Under the pieces are notes generated by a model. It saw only the letters and a list, made by a program, of their open reading frames with translations, was not told the origin of the DNA and ran no database searches. This document shows, in pieces, positions 1-7,924 of a stretch of 25,363 bases of DNA. The translations under genes and the position numbers were made by a program. How positions within the stretch are numbered: the first letter of the stretch is position 1; every line of letters starts with the position of its first letter. This stretch comes from Nanosynbacter sp. (lineage in GTDB: Bacteria; Patescibacteriota; Saccharimonadia; Saccharimonadales; Saccharimonadaceae), in NCBI GenBank assembly GCA_029975625.1, contig JARKOR010000214.1, positions 1-25,363 on the forward strand, written 5' to 3'.

Positions 1-55
1 CATGGATCTGGAAAACGTTTTTTGCCAAATCGATTCCAATAGTTTTAACGTTCAT
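1..55 (-). CDS. IS110-family transposase, N-terminal fragment (runs off left edge)
   Basis: Read on the minus strand from the ATG at 55-53, the peptide begins MNVKTIGIDLAKNVFQIH. The GIDLAK segment carries the first acidic residue of the RuvC-like DEDD catalytic domain at the N-terminus of IS110-family transposases. These enzymes move a circular intermediate with a DEDD domain plus a C-terminal serine domain. Only 18 codons are present, so the family call rests on this one strong motif and on the placement of the ORF close to an insertion junction in ydeS. Confidence 0.75.
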   Translation of the reverse strand, partial: MNVKTIGIDLAKNVFQIH

Positions 56-142
56 GATAGCAGCGCTCCGTTCAATGAGTGACGATTTATCGTCCCACTG
101 TGGCACAAGAGATGGGAGGCGACCATTCCATTAACAAAGCCG
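1..142 (-). mobile_element. IS110-family insertion sequence, transposase 5' end and terminal sequence
   Basis: This is the end of an IS110-family element whose remainder lies left of the window. It holds the first 18 codons of the transposase and about 87 bp of non-coding terminal sequence. The inner limit is set by ydeS, whose reading frame is recognisable up to codon 50 (base 143) and then turns into unrelated sequence. The non-coding part contains a GGTCGCCTCCC motif (complement of about 112-122), which recalls the subterminal repeats of the IS1111 subgroup. That subgroup assignment is tentative. The other end and any guide-RNA region are not visible. Confidence 0.75.
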
Positions 143-292
143 ATCTACGGTAAAATTAAGCGAATCCGATGAGACTGTGCAGCCATAATCGAGGACGCGC
201 CCGATAATTTTAATAACGCTATCTGCGGATAAAGCAGAATAGGTGGTTAACCCCAGACATAAACCGAGGAAAATAATGTTATTGTATTTCAT
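143..292 (-). pseudogene. ydeS: FimF-like minor fimbrial subunit, truncated by the IS110 element
   Basis: The ATG at 292-290 opens MKYNNIIFLGLCLGLTTYSA, a Sec signal peptide, followed by mature sequence with a GRVLDYGCTVSSDSLNFTVD segment. This matches the N-terminal strands of type 1 adaptor subunits such as FimF, including the first cysteine of the subunit disulfide. I recognise it as YdeS of the F9/ydeQRST locus. The family is about 170-180 residues long; here the frame is lost after residue 50 at the IS junction, so the donor-strand-accepting groove cannot form. The gene lies 13 bp after the usher stop codon, as expected for a fim-type operon. It is almost certainly inactive. Confidence 0.8.
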
Positions 293-305
293 AATCTATT
301 GTTCC

Positions 306-2957
306 TTAGCGACAGATTGCTGTCTGCTGGTTCAGTAAGGTACCAGGAGAAACTTCAGGAAGCTTGTACTCGACAATACAGTTTGAGTTTTTATCTTTGC
401 CCCATGAAACCTGTAATTTCCCTGACTGTGGAAGTCCAGTCAGATAAACCTGACCGTTTTCTGCGACAATGCTGCCATTTTTATTCTCTCCGTGTGTGAC
501 AATTGCACCGAATGGAACGCTCTTATTACCGTACTTCAACGTCATTAATACTTTCTCGCCGATTTGTGCATTAAATGTTGCTCTGGCAATAGCACCGTGA
601 GTTGGGATGACAGTGACCACGGTTTCATCCAGTTCAACATTATCTGCAAGGGAATTCGCGTTAAGAGCAACACGGTTTTCTCTATATTCTGTCGCAAATG
701 GTAATATGGCATAGCCACGCCAGTCGGTATGAATTCCGGTCTGGTTCTCTATTTTGACATTATCAGCACCAGGAGCCTTAACCAGAACCATTGTGTCGCC
801 CAGCGGCTGTCCAAAGGTGATGCCATCAGCATGAGCAATAATCCCCCCACTCATTCCGTAATAAATCTGGCTGCTGTCACCACTCCGACTGTAACCGACA
901 TTAGTATTACCATAAGCTCCACGATAATTAAGAGAACTGTAACCACTGGTGCCAGACGATGTATTACCTCCGTGGGTGTTACCGACCTGAACGCTATAAT
1001 TCAGGTTATTATCCGGCAGCAGAGTGCCATAAACCCCCGATAGATTGGTCATGCCGCCTTTCAAATCGTTTGACAAACTGTAACTGGCGTTTGAATTACG
1101 AAATGCCGACTGACTGTCTGTACGCATCCAATGACTGAAGGGAACATTAAGCGTAAAAGCGAGTAAATGATCCCGATCGTTTTGCCATATATTATTGGAA
1201 TAGCTGTAATTCAGCGAAGTCGTAATATCACCAAACGGCACATTTAATCCAAATGATATTTGCTGGTCGCTGCGTGACGTGTTCCAGTAACTTTGGCGAC
1301 TGGCACTGAAAAATGTCGTACCGTAATTTCCAAGCTGCTGAGAGATGCTTATTTGTTCCTGACCACGCTTACTGTAGAACAGATTAAAATAATCAATAAA
1401 TTGTGTCTGCTCATTGGTGTCTCCGGCAGGAGGCTTGACGGTGTAACCACTCATTCGACTGTAGGCACTGTCGGATAAGTTATAAAAACCTTGCGTAGAA
1501 TAGCGATATCCTGCGACCTGGATATTGGTTCCTGTCTGGTAGAAGGATTTGCTGTAGACGGATTTAACCGATTGCCCACTGTGACGGGTGCCATCTGCAA
1601 GTGTCGTATTGGCCTGCGTGATATCGAAAGAAAAGGCACCAAAAAGTCCTAAATCTTTCCCAATACCAAGGTTGAAGGCCTGATAATCTTCTGCAATTTG
1701 CATTCCGCCATAAGGTGTCCAGTTTCCTTCCAGACCATGCATCAAGCTACCTTGTATGAACTTGGGGGAGCTTTGCAGATTATTTCCACTACGATATTCC
1801 CCCATGGCAAGCGCATAACGCGTATATCCAGCACGTTGGAGAACCGGAACAGACGAATAAGGAACATATAATGTCTGAATACTGCCGTCTGCCTCTTTTA
1901 TGGTTACTTGCAGATCACCACCATTGGTCGCAGAGTTGATATCATCAATAGTAAAAGGGCCGGGTGGAACAGTAGTCTGATAAACATCGTATCCGTTCTG
2001 TTTTACACTCACTTGTGCGGTTCCACGGGCAATACCATGAATCACAGGAGCGAAACCATGTTAGCTATCGGGCAACATCGCTTCTGTTGAATTTATTTTG
2101 AGGCCACGAAAGTTCACACTATCAAAAATATCGCCATCGGTATAACTATCACCTACCGTTAACCGTGAGCGTAAGGGAATAATGTCACGTTCAGCCGACG
2201 TATTGATATGCTGCCATTTATTGCTGTCAGATGAATTGCTACTCCTACTGTTATAACTCCACGTTGAGTTATCGCGTAGTCGCCAACTACCAATGTTGAT
2301 GCCACTCTGTAAATTCAAATATGCATAGTTTGATTTTCCTGCATTATGGTTACTACGATTATTAATAGAATTACCATTAAAACTATAGTTTAGAAGCCCA
2401 GCATTTATTCCTTCTTCCCACAGATCAGGAGAAACATAGCCGCGAGCCATTCTGCCAACATAAATTTGCGGAACGGAGAGTGACAAATGTTGCTGACCAA
2501 CATCAAACTCAGTTGATGCGTCGGCCAAACGATCCTGAAGTGGTGTGCATGCGCTGTTGTCCGGCACATGTTTTTCTGCCGAATGTTCTTTATTGTCTAA
2601 TAACGCTGATTTTTTTATACCAAGACTGACAAGAAGATCTGTACTCAGGCATGGGATGAGTTCTGCATTATTATCATCTGCAATAAAAGTAATATCCCGA
2701 CTAGTCATAAATTCATCGTTCAAATAAATGTCGACCCGATATGTACCAGGTGGTGCCTCGCGTCCCTTAGTAAAGGCGGATAAATCGACAGATTCAGCAA
2801 GATCATTGCTTAAAAACCGTGGATTAAAATAATACTCTGCGTCAACGGGAAATACCGCAGTTGCTAAGCCAAGGGCAATGGTAAGCCGTGCAAAGCGAGG
2901 CATTATTAACACCTGATGCATACGATATGCCTTAAATGCGGCACGAATGGCTGTCAT
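306..2957 (-). pseudogene. ydeT: FimD-like outer-membrane usher interrupted by a single in-frame TAA
   Basis: Two segments in one reading frame (2957 to 2061 and 2060 to 306) together make a full-length FimD-type usher of about 880 residues, split only by a TAA at 2063-2061. At that point FimD reads MLPDSQRGFAPVIHG; here it reads MLPDS, stop, HGFAPVIHG, so a CAA-to-TAA change is the simplest explanation. Ushers form the outer-membrane pore that accepts chaperone-subunit complexes. The N-terminal part holds the signal peptide (long N-terminus with an in-frame internal Met near residue 19) and the EYYFNPRFL start of the chaperone-binding domain. The downstream part holds most of the beta-barrel, the plug and the C-terminal domains, ending at the paired Cys (NSNCIVEY and TAICR). 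Without stop readthrough no pilus could be assembled. In UPEC nomenclature this would be FmlC. Confidence 0.9.
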
Positions 2958-2998
2958 TATTAATTCCGATTGAGTTTATTATTAATTAGGTCACTGGC

Positions 2999-3718
2999 TT
3001 ACTGCATGGTTGCCTTAATACGCGGAGTTAATGCACCGTAATCATTGATCGTCTGAAAACTGATATCCCCGGTTGCAGCATGCGTGATATCCACCGATAC
3101 TTCACCTTTTGGCGGCACCATGGTGTTTGGGAGATTGCTATTTCCTGCTTTCATATTTGTTACGGTAATGAAATAGGGCGTTGGATTAATAAGCGTGAGT
3201 TTGCTACCGCTGCGACGAAACCGAAGCATTGCAGGCGCTTCTTCAGGTGCCATTGCCAGGTTCGTGGGGCGATAAAACATTTTTATGCGGCTAATAATTG
3301 CCAGCTGTAATGTATTCTCATTCTTCTGGTCTTTTTCCATAGCAGGAATAGCTTTAACATTCACCCAGAACAGGCTTTCACGGTCGCCTGGTAACTGATG
3401 ATTAGTAGCGTTGATTATCCGCAGCGTATTCTCTTTTTTACCTTGCATGGAAAAAAGCGGTGGGGTAATGACAAACTGGGTGTCTTTTTGGTCACCTGCA
3501 TTTTCTATCCATGACTGAATGAGATAGACACTGGCAGGATCATTATTCGTGACAGGCAATAAAACCTGTTTCTGGTTTGCCGGATAAATTACCCGCGTCG
3601 CACCCAGTGCGACAGCTGCGTTGGCAACGGTGCTATGGCAAGCAAAGAGCAATAAAAGTAACACTGTCGCCATAAAGGAAATAGAGTAGGGGGTACGCGT
3701 AGTTTGCATCTGATGCAT
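2999..3718 (-). CDS. Periplasmic fimbrial chaperone, FimC-like
   Basis: PapD/FimC-family chaperone of 239 residues. It would hold pilus subunits in the periplasm by donor-strand complementation and deliver them to the usher. A signal peptide (about residues 1-34, ending in HSTVANA) precedes AVALGATRVIYPANQKQVLLPVTNND, the typical first strands with the conserved Arg. Further family marks are the alternating hydrophobic G1 strand (NTLQLAIISRIKMFYRP) with its subunit-anchoring Lys, and the INDYGALTPRIKATMQ C-terminus, very close to FimC. A GGAG lies 1 nt from the first ATG but 10 nt from the ATG at 3709, so the true start may be 3709. It looks intact although its usher is broken. Probably FmlB of the F9 cluster. 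Confidence 0.9.
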   Translation of the reverse strand: MHQMQTTRTPYSISFMATVLLLLLFACHSTVANAAVALGATRVIYPANQKQVLLPVTNNDPASVYLIQSWIENAGDQKDTQFVITPPLFSMQGKKENTLRIINATNHQLPGDRESLFWVNVKAIPAMEKDQKNENTLQLAIISRIKMFYRPTNLAMAPEEAPAMLRFRRSGSKLTLINPTPYFITVTNMKAGNSNLPNTMVPPKGEVSVDITHAATGDISFQTINDYGALTPRIKATMQ

Positions 3719-3962
3719 TCTCCATGTGTTAAGAGGATAAGCGGGAAAACCGTTACATCAGACAATCGATTAATGTTGCTAATACATTGGCGAGTCGCCG
3801 GGTTTCCAGACTTAATGCGTTTGTAATAAATGTTGGTTCTCTTTTAATAGGAAAACCTTGCTACAAAGTAAATATTTTAAATAACAGTAAGTTTAACTAC
3901 TGTTGTTTATTGATAGTTTAGATATTATGTGATTTTTCATAGCGCTCTAAATACAAACCATT

Positions 3963-4028
3963 TCTCATTAAAAATGAGATGAATATTGGTAAATTGCTCG
4001 GGTGTGCGTAGCCATGCCACACACACCC
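3963..4028. other. Two stem-loops in the gap between pilin and chaperone genes
   Basis: The 350-bp interval 3719-4069 has no credible gene; a fimI equivalent, which separates fimA and fimC in the E. coli fim operon, is absent. It holds two inverted repeats: GGGTGTG/CACACCC (4000-4006 with 4022-4028) and TCTCATT/AATGAGA (3963-3969 with 3973-3979). Neither is followed by a clear T-run on the minus strand. They may act as a leaky attenuator or mRNA stabiliser that favours pilin over chaperone and usher expression, by analogy with other fimbrial operons. Confidence 0.4.
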
Positions 4029-4069
4029 TGTTTCAATTTCAGATGACGTATAGCCACCTTAAGATTGAA

Positions 4070-4633
4070 TTATAGATATTGAACTTTGAAGGTCGCATCA
4101 GCGTTTGCAGTACCAGCTACGGACTGCCCGAGAGCAATATAACGAGCCTGGAATGGCAGTATATTCGTGCCATCAATCAAGTCGGTTTTAGCACTAAAAG
4201 TGGCCCCATCAAGTATTAATACCTCACCCGTACGGTCCAAAATTTGAATACCGACATTTTGGGCAGAGCCTGCCGCTGAACTCTGCAGCGCTAACGTATC
4301 GTCATTACTGGTGACAGTAGTACCCAGGAATGCAACAGCTGCATTATTGGAAACATTGGTATCACAATCATTCAGCTTGATATTGAAGCCAACGGCGGAG
4401 CTGAGGTCACCCGCTTTAGCCAGGCGAGAAGAACGAACCTGACCCAGCTCAACCGTTTGGTTCATTGATTCTGAATCAATTGCACAAGCGGCATTTACCA
4501 CTTCACCTTTAAAATGAATAACACCGCCATTAACAGTGGTCGTTACTGATTCATCACCCTCGGCTGCGCTTACCGCAGCAGACGACATCGCCAACACAGA
4601 AACGACAATCATACCAACATGTTTGAGTTTCAT
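4070..4633 (-). CDS. Major fimbrial subunit, FimA-like pilin
   Basis: Structural pilin of 187 residues. The start at 4633 is chosen because GGAG sits 5 nt upstream and [20 protein letters not shown] forms a clean signal peptide; an upstream in-frame Met at 4681 has no such support. The mature part contains [20 protein letters not shown], two cysteines for the subunit disulfide, the [15 protein letters not shown] segment (here [15 protein letters not shown]), [15 protein letters not shown], and the C-terminal beta-zipper [12 protein letters not shown]. All are close to FimA, with an extra acidic stretch (EGDESV) just after the signal. It is first gene of the minus-strand fimbrial operon and looks intact. 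Position suggests FmlA of the F9 locus. Confidence 0.9.
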   Translation of the reverse strand: MKLKHVGMIVVSVLAMSSAAVSAAEGDESVTTTVNGGVIHFKGEVVNAACAIDSESMNQTVELGQVRSSRLAKAGDLSSAVGFNIKLNDCDTNVSNNAAVAFLGTTVTSNDDTLALQSSAAGSAQNVGIQILDRTGEVLILDGATFSAKTDLIDGTNILPFQARYIALGQSVAGTANADATFKVQYL

Positions 4634-4708
4634 AATTCTCCAAAATTTATATTTAAGTAGCTGAATAAAGAGAGTTAACAATTAAGTCATTCTGTTATTG
4701 CTTAAAAA

Positions 4709-4723
4709 CAAGAATCATTCTTG
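4709..4723. promoter_or_regulatory. Perfect 15-bp palindrome upstream of the pilin gene
   Basis: CAAGAATCATTCTTG is a perfect inverted repeat with a one-base centre, 76 bp upstream of the pilin start codon. It is well placed to be an operator for a dimeric regulator of the fimbrial promoter. The rest of 4634-5065 is AT-rich with no credible gene, and I saw no fimS-like invertible element with paired inverted repeats, nor recombinase genes. Confidence 0.45.
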
Positions 4724-5065
4724 ATTGGTTGTTGCCCTGAGAATATAGTTTCCAGGGTTATTACATTTCACGAAGAACGATAATATCTTTAAATCACAAG
4801 GACACCTAATCACAACAAGTTTATTGCTGCACTTGTTGAAGAGAGTATTTGCAAAAACATTTTATGTCGCTAAATAACATGACGATTTCATTATGCATGT
4901 TATTTATAAACCGTGACTAAACAGAATATTATTGCGAACAAGGGAAGTGTCAGGAAAGGTCAAGGGCTACCAATGGTTAATATGGCTATAAATCATTAGC
5001 TATGGTTAATGTTTGCTTGCTGAAACTAACACCGAATTGCTCTAAACAGATAAGTGCAGGGTTTA

Positions 5066-5310
5066 TTAAAGCTGACCGACAGACTTTCTTAACCTGGTAA
5101 TATCTCTCTTGGGTGACTCTCCAAACATCCGCGAATATTCCCGACTGAAATGGGATAGCTTTCGTAACCGACAGCATAGGCTGCTGTGGTGACATCGTAA
5201 TGTTCATTCAGCATCGGTCGCCTGACTTCATTGAGACGTAGCCATTTCTGATACCGGAGTGGACTCATTCCCGCTTGATCCGTCCTTAAATAAGTAACAG
5301 CACCCTCTGG
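5066..5310 (-). pseudogene. yneL: Relic of an AraC-family regulator (C-terminal HTH domain, frameshifted)
   Basis: The minus strand encodes MSPLRYQKWLRLNEVRRPML followed by NEHYDVTTAAYAVGYES, the core of an AraC/XylS double helix-turn-helix domain. It then switches frame near 5150-5160 and continues as HFSREYSRMFGESPKRDITR to a TAA at 5066-5068. Joined by a one-base indel, these give the classical GYES-(S)HFSREYSRMFG signature. The ligand-binding N-terminal half is missing and the sequence just before the HTH looks disturbed. The position next to dif matches the K-12 AraC-like remnant yneL. Presumably non-functional. Confidence 0.75.
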
Positions 5311-5350
5311 TGTTTTCGTATGCAGTGTCTATGCGACAGACACTGCGCTC

Positions 5351-5551
5351 TTAGCATGGGGCAGGGAATAACCAGGCTATTTCTCCATGCACAGGCCAAT
5401 TATGAAAGAGGAGAGGCTTAAGTTCTTGAACCCTGAACGAATAACGACTACCAGAAAAGCACTTCGCATCACTCAGACATGATTTAACATAATATACATT
5501 ATGCGCACCAATGGTAAGGATGGCGGGAACTGGCGTTACCGGTGCCGTCAT
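5351..5551 (-). CDS. Short ORF that reads from phage sequence through dif into host DNA
   Basis: ATG at 5551 overlaps the stop of the preceding ORF (ATGA), so it could be translationally coupled. It encodes 66 residues: a phage-derived MTAPVTPVPAILTIG, the dif site translated in frame as GAHNVYYVKS, then chromosomal sequence. In the excised circular phage the same ORF would join right-end sequence and encode about 39 residues ending in RKSNPAAASLA. Integration therefore exchanges its C-terminus. No recognised family; it may be a by-product of the attachment site lying in an open frame. Confidence 0.35.
   Translation of the reverse strand: MTAPVTPVPAILTIGAHNVYYVKSCLSDAKCFSGSRYSFRVQELKPLLFHNWPVHGEIAWLFPAPC
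5482..5509 (-). other. dif: dif, the XerC/XerD chromosome dimer resolution site (left boundary of prophage)
   Basis: On the minus strand the 28 bases read as the E. coli dif consensus without mismatch, by memory: XerC arm GGTGCGCATAA, centre TGTATA, XerD arm TTATGTTAAAT. XerC and XerD act here with FtsK to resolve chromosome dimers. After integration of the phage, the XerD arm is the host one and the XerC arm may come from the phage, but the rebuilt site is intact and should still work. It separates the yneL relic from the prophage. Confidence 0.93.
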
Positions 5552-5781
5552 TGGTCACAGACCGTAATCCACTGGCCCAGGACGTCTTTCAGGCAATGTT
5601 GGCATAAATCCAGTTTTAAGCGATTACTGTCACCAAAAATTGAACCGTATCCAGCTAAGTGATTAACAGACAGAAACTCATTGAACTCAATGTCATCTAC
5701 CACCGTCTTCGCATGGCGACCACAGCGATCGCAGGTCTTCGCACATAACATTACAGTATCGCTGGATGTGAAAAATTGCAT
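5548..5781 (-). CDS. Small putative zinc-binding protein
   Basis: 77 residues preceded by a strong AGGAGAT Shine-Dalgarno. It has CDRCGR near the N-terminus and CQHCLKD near the C-terminus, a pair of Cys-x2-Cys knuckles that probably bind one zinc ion. A conserved-looking middle reads NHLAGYGSIFGDSNRLKLDL. I recall similar small stand-alone proteins in enterobacterial mobile DNA, without known function. In the phage it follows gene IV and the 102-residue ORF and overlaps the attachment-site ORF by 4 nt. It is not part of the Ff gene set, so it is accessory cargo. Confidence 0.65.
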   Translation of the reverse strand: MQFFTSSDTVMLCAKTCDRCGRHAKTVVDDIEFNEFLSVNHLAGYGSIFGDSNRLKLDLCQHCLKDVLGQWITVCDQ

Positions 5782-5852
5782 TTTATCTCCTCGTAATGCT
5801 GCCGCGCCGAATCAGCAATAACGCTAAAAAAACAGAATTGTTCGGCTTGGCC

Positions 5853-5897
5853 AACCCCTGACACTAACAAAAGCAAGTTTTGTCATTGTCAGGGGTT
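5853..5897. other. Two-tier hairpin in phage intergenic region (possible origin or packaging element)
   Basis: An outer 11-bp stem AACCCCTGACA/TGTCAGGGGTT (5853-5863 with 5887-5897) encloses an inner stem ACAAAA/TTTTGT around the loop GCAAG. It begins 1 nt after the stop codon of the 102-residue ORF. No T-run follows on the minus strand, so it is a poor intrinsic terminator. In Ff phages the intergenic region after gene IV holds the packaging signal and both strand origins as successive hairpins, and this is a candidate for one of them. Confidence 0.5.
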
Positions 5898-5898
5898 A

Positions 5899-6207
5899 TC
5901 ATATAAACCAATAGACCGTCCTTACGCCATTCTGGTTATCAATAACATAGCCGCATTGTTTCCTTAAAAATTCTTCTGCTAAATCAATGGCTTTTACAGA
6001 AATCTCATAAGAAGGAAGTAAAGTGTATCCTTTCCCTTCACTGGCAGCTGCTTTGATCGCATCCAGAGTATTATCAATCAGTAACAGAGCAAGTGATGCT
6101 TCATTTACCTGAGCCGAAGAACTTCTGGCTGCAAGTGTCATTGTTTTTGCTTCTTCCGCTGTAATCGTTCGTTCTGCCAGAGCAGATAAAATCCCATAAG
6201 AATCCAT
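5899..6207 (-). CDS. Phage accessory protein of unknown function (102 aa)
   Basis: Starts MDSYGILSALAERTITAEEA with a GGGG 6 nt upstream. The sequence is soluble and probably helical in its first two thirds, ending in a beta-rich YVIDNQNGVRTVYWFI. No signal peptide or membrane segment. It follows gene IV, a place occupied in M13 by the non-coding intergenic region, so it is an addition to the Ff plan. I do not recognise the family. Confidence 0.6.
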   Translation of the reverse strand: MDSYGILSALAERTITAEEAKTMTLAARSSSAQVNEASLALLLIDNTLDAIKAAASEGKGYTLLPSYEISVKAIDLAEEFLRKQCGYVIDNQNGVRTVYWFI

Positions 6208-6227
6208 TAGTTACCCCAATCAATAAT

Positions 6228-6287
6228 GTCCATTTGATGGATAGCGAGCAGGGCTTACGCACCTACCCGCTATCCATCAAAGTGGAC
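6228..6287. other. 60-nt hairpin overlapping the gene IV stop; candidate packaging signal
   Basis: GTCCA plus TTTGATGGATAGCG (6228-6246) pairs with CGCTATCCATCAAA plus GTGGAC (6268-6287) with one bulged base, giving 19 base pairs. The enclosed bases can extend the pairing imperfectly. It overlaps the end of gene IV (stop 6277-6279). In f1/M13 the packaging signal is a long imperfect hairpin on the viral strand directly after gene IV, so position and form agree. A terminator role is less likely because no T-run follows. Confidence 0.65.
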
Positions 6288-7542
6288 GAATGATATGTGC
6301 TGTAAGCAAAATATACATAATACGCTGTTCATTGCTGTCTGCCTTGCTACTGAAAATCCAGCCTATAAGAGGAATTTTACTTATAACTGGAACTGAACGC
6401 TCGGCATTGCTGAACGATGAATCGATAAGCCCCCCCAATAACAACGTCTGACCATCCTTAATCTGGACTGTCGTCTGAATCTGGCGCTGATTAGTAATAA
6501 TATCGGATGCCTGATCATCATTGCTGATTGAATCAGCGCGAGTGTCGATAGTCAGAACTAGTTGCCCGTTACCCATGACAACAGGCGTTACCTTGAGAGA
6601 AACGCCAACATCATGACGCTCGATAGTCTGAAACGGATTATTTACCCCGGCAGATTCGCCCGTTACCTTTCCGGTGATAAACGGCACATTCTTACCTACG
6701 GAAATGTAACCAGTCTGACCAGACTGAGTAAGAATACGCGGCGTTGAAATCACCTTAGAGCGTGAATTACTCTGGACAGCACGCAGAGACAGCGCCAACA
6801 CGTTACCATCAAAAATACCAAAAGAACCGCCCGCCGTAGAAAGAGCGCTACCCAGTGCAGAAGTATTAAAGCCCCCCGCAACCTTATGACCGGATGCAGA
6901 ACCTGCCGCAAACGATAAATCAACGCCATCAGACAAGCTGGTTTCAAACATCAGCGACTGAATGAGAACCTGATCGCGGGCAACATCCACAGAATTGATA
7001 AAATCGGACAGAACCGGCAGCAGCTCGTCAGGCGCAGAAACAATCAGCGAGTTATTGCCTGGATAATCCACGACATTACCACCACCATTAGAATCAAGAT
7101 AAATTTTAATCAGTTGCTGAACATCGGACGATCTAACTTTTGTCAGCTTAAAATTTCTGACCGTAAGCGCCACAGGTACTGGCTGGTAAGATGGCTCAGA
7201 AGGAAAAGTATCATAAGACTGGTTATCAGAATCATCGGAATCCGAAACCATCTGTGAAGGTAATTTAGACGGCAAAGAGACTACCGCAGGATTGCCAGAA
7301 AGCATGACAAAACCGTTAGCATTCAGAACAGACTTAAAGAAATCATCAATATTTGTTGGATTAACATCAGCATTAAATACGGTTACGTTTCCTTTAATAT
7401 CAGGATTAACAATAACAGGCTTGCCAGTTTTTGAAGAATACCACTGAACAAATGAGCGAACAGATGAATTATTTAAATTAACAGTTTCAGCAGAAACGCA
7501 GAATGAATAGGCAAATAAAAAAGCAACAATAACAGAGCGCAT
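6277..7542 (-). CDS. IV: Gene IV: outer-membrane secretin for phage export (pIV)
   Basis: 421 residues, close to M13 pIV throughout. pIV forms the multimeric outer-membrane channel through which assembling virions leave. The start at 7542 is chosen because it gives a clean signal peptide (MRSVIVAFLFAYSFCVSA) and because AGGAG, overlapping the end of gene I, precedes it. The N0 domain begins ETVNLNNSSVRSFVQWYSSKTG. The C-terminal secretin domain contains AAGSASGHKVAGGFNT, GGSFGIFDGNVLALSLRA, the VGKNVPFITGKVTGES gate segment and DGQTLLLGGLIDSS. Because the phage carries its own secretin, unlike CTXPhi-type phages, it need not borrow a host type II secretin. Confidence 0.97.
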   Translation of the reverse strand: MRSVIVAFLFAYSFCVSAETVNLNNSSVRSFVQWYSSKTGKPVIVNPDIKGNVTVFNADVNPTNIDDFFKSVLNANGFVMLSGNPAVVSLPSKLPSQMVSDSDDSDNQSYDTFPSEPSYQPVPVALTVRNFKLTKVRSSDVQQLIKIYLDSNGGGNVVDYPGNNSLIVSAPDELLPVLSDFINSVDVARDQVLIQSLMFETSLSDGVDLSFAAGSASGHKVAGGFNTSALGSALSTAGGSFGIFDGNVLALSLRAVQSNSRSKVISTPRILTQSGQTGYISVGKNVPFITGKVTGESAGVNNPFQTIERHDVGVSLKVTPVVMGNGQLVLTIDTRADSISNDDQASDIITNQRQIQTTVQIKDGQTLLLGGLIDSSFSNAERSVPVISKIPLIGWIFSSKADSNEQRIMYILLTAHIIRPL

Positions 7543-7549
7543 AATAATA

Positions 7550-7924
7550 TTACTCCTGACAGGTAACAGTCTGTAAATAACGGCCTTTTCTAATAACAAC
7601 ACGACAGGCATCTTTAATATCAACGGAATAACCATCTTTAATCAAATCAAAATACTGATATTTCATACCTTTTGCATCAACAAACGTAACGGAAACGTCA
7701 AAGCCAAGTTGTGAAAAAGAATTAATAGAAAGTCGGGGTAAGTCACTGGACGAATCAGGCGTTACCGCCCTCGCCTGTTCAGCATAAGCAGATTTAATAG
7801 CTGAGATTTCATCAACATTCTTTCCAGACTGGAGCCAGAAACCAAACGCAAGCCCCAGCGCCAAAAAAGAAAGCATTAATATAAGACGGTTCGATTTGCG
7901 AAAATAAATTTTAGTGAGGCGCAT
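7550..7924 (-). CDS. XI: Gene XI: internal in-frame start within gene I (pXI)
   Basis: Codon 241 of gene I is a Met (MRLTKIYFRK), the same codon number and context as the internal start of M13 pXI (MKLTKIYLKK). The product would be 124 residues: a short amphipathic cytoplasmic stretch, the transmembrane helix and the periplasmic domain, without the ATPase. In M13, pXI joins pI in the inner-membrane assembly complex. The call is by homology of position; no independent strong ribosome-binding site was identified. Confidence 0.7.
   Translation of the reverse strand: MRLTKIYFRKSNRLILMLSFLALGLAFGFWLQSGKNVDEISAIKSAYAEQARAVTPDSSSDLPRLSINSFSQLGFDVSVTFVDAKGMKYQYFDLIKDGYSVDIKDACRVVIRKGRYLQTVTCQE

Noticed and set aside
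4682..5065. Possible fimS-like invertible promoter element upstream of the pilin
   Set aside because: No pair of long inverted repeats and no fimB/fimE-type recombinase gene seen in the window.
5853..5897. Intrinsic terminator
   Set aside because: Strong stem but no T-run on either side; better treated as a phage intergenic structure.
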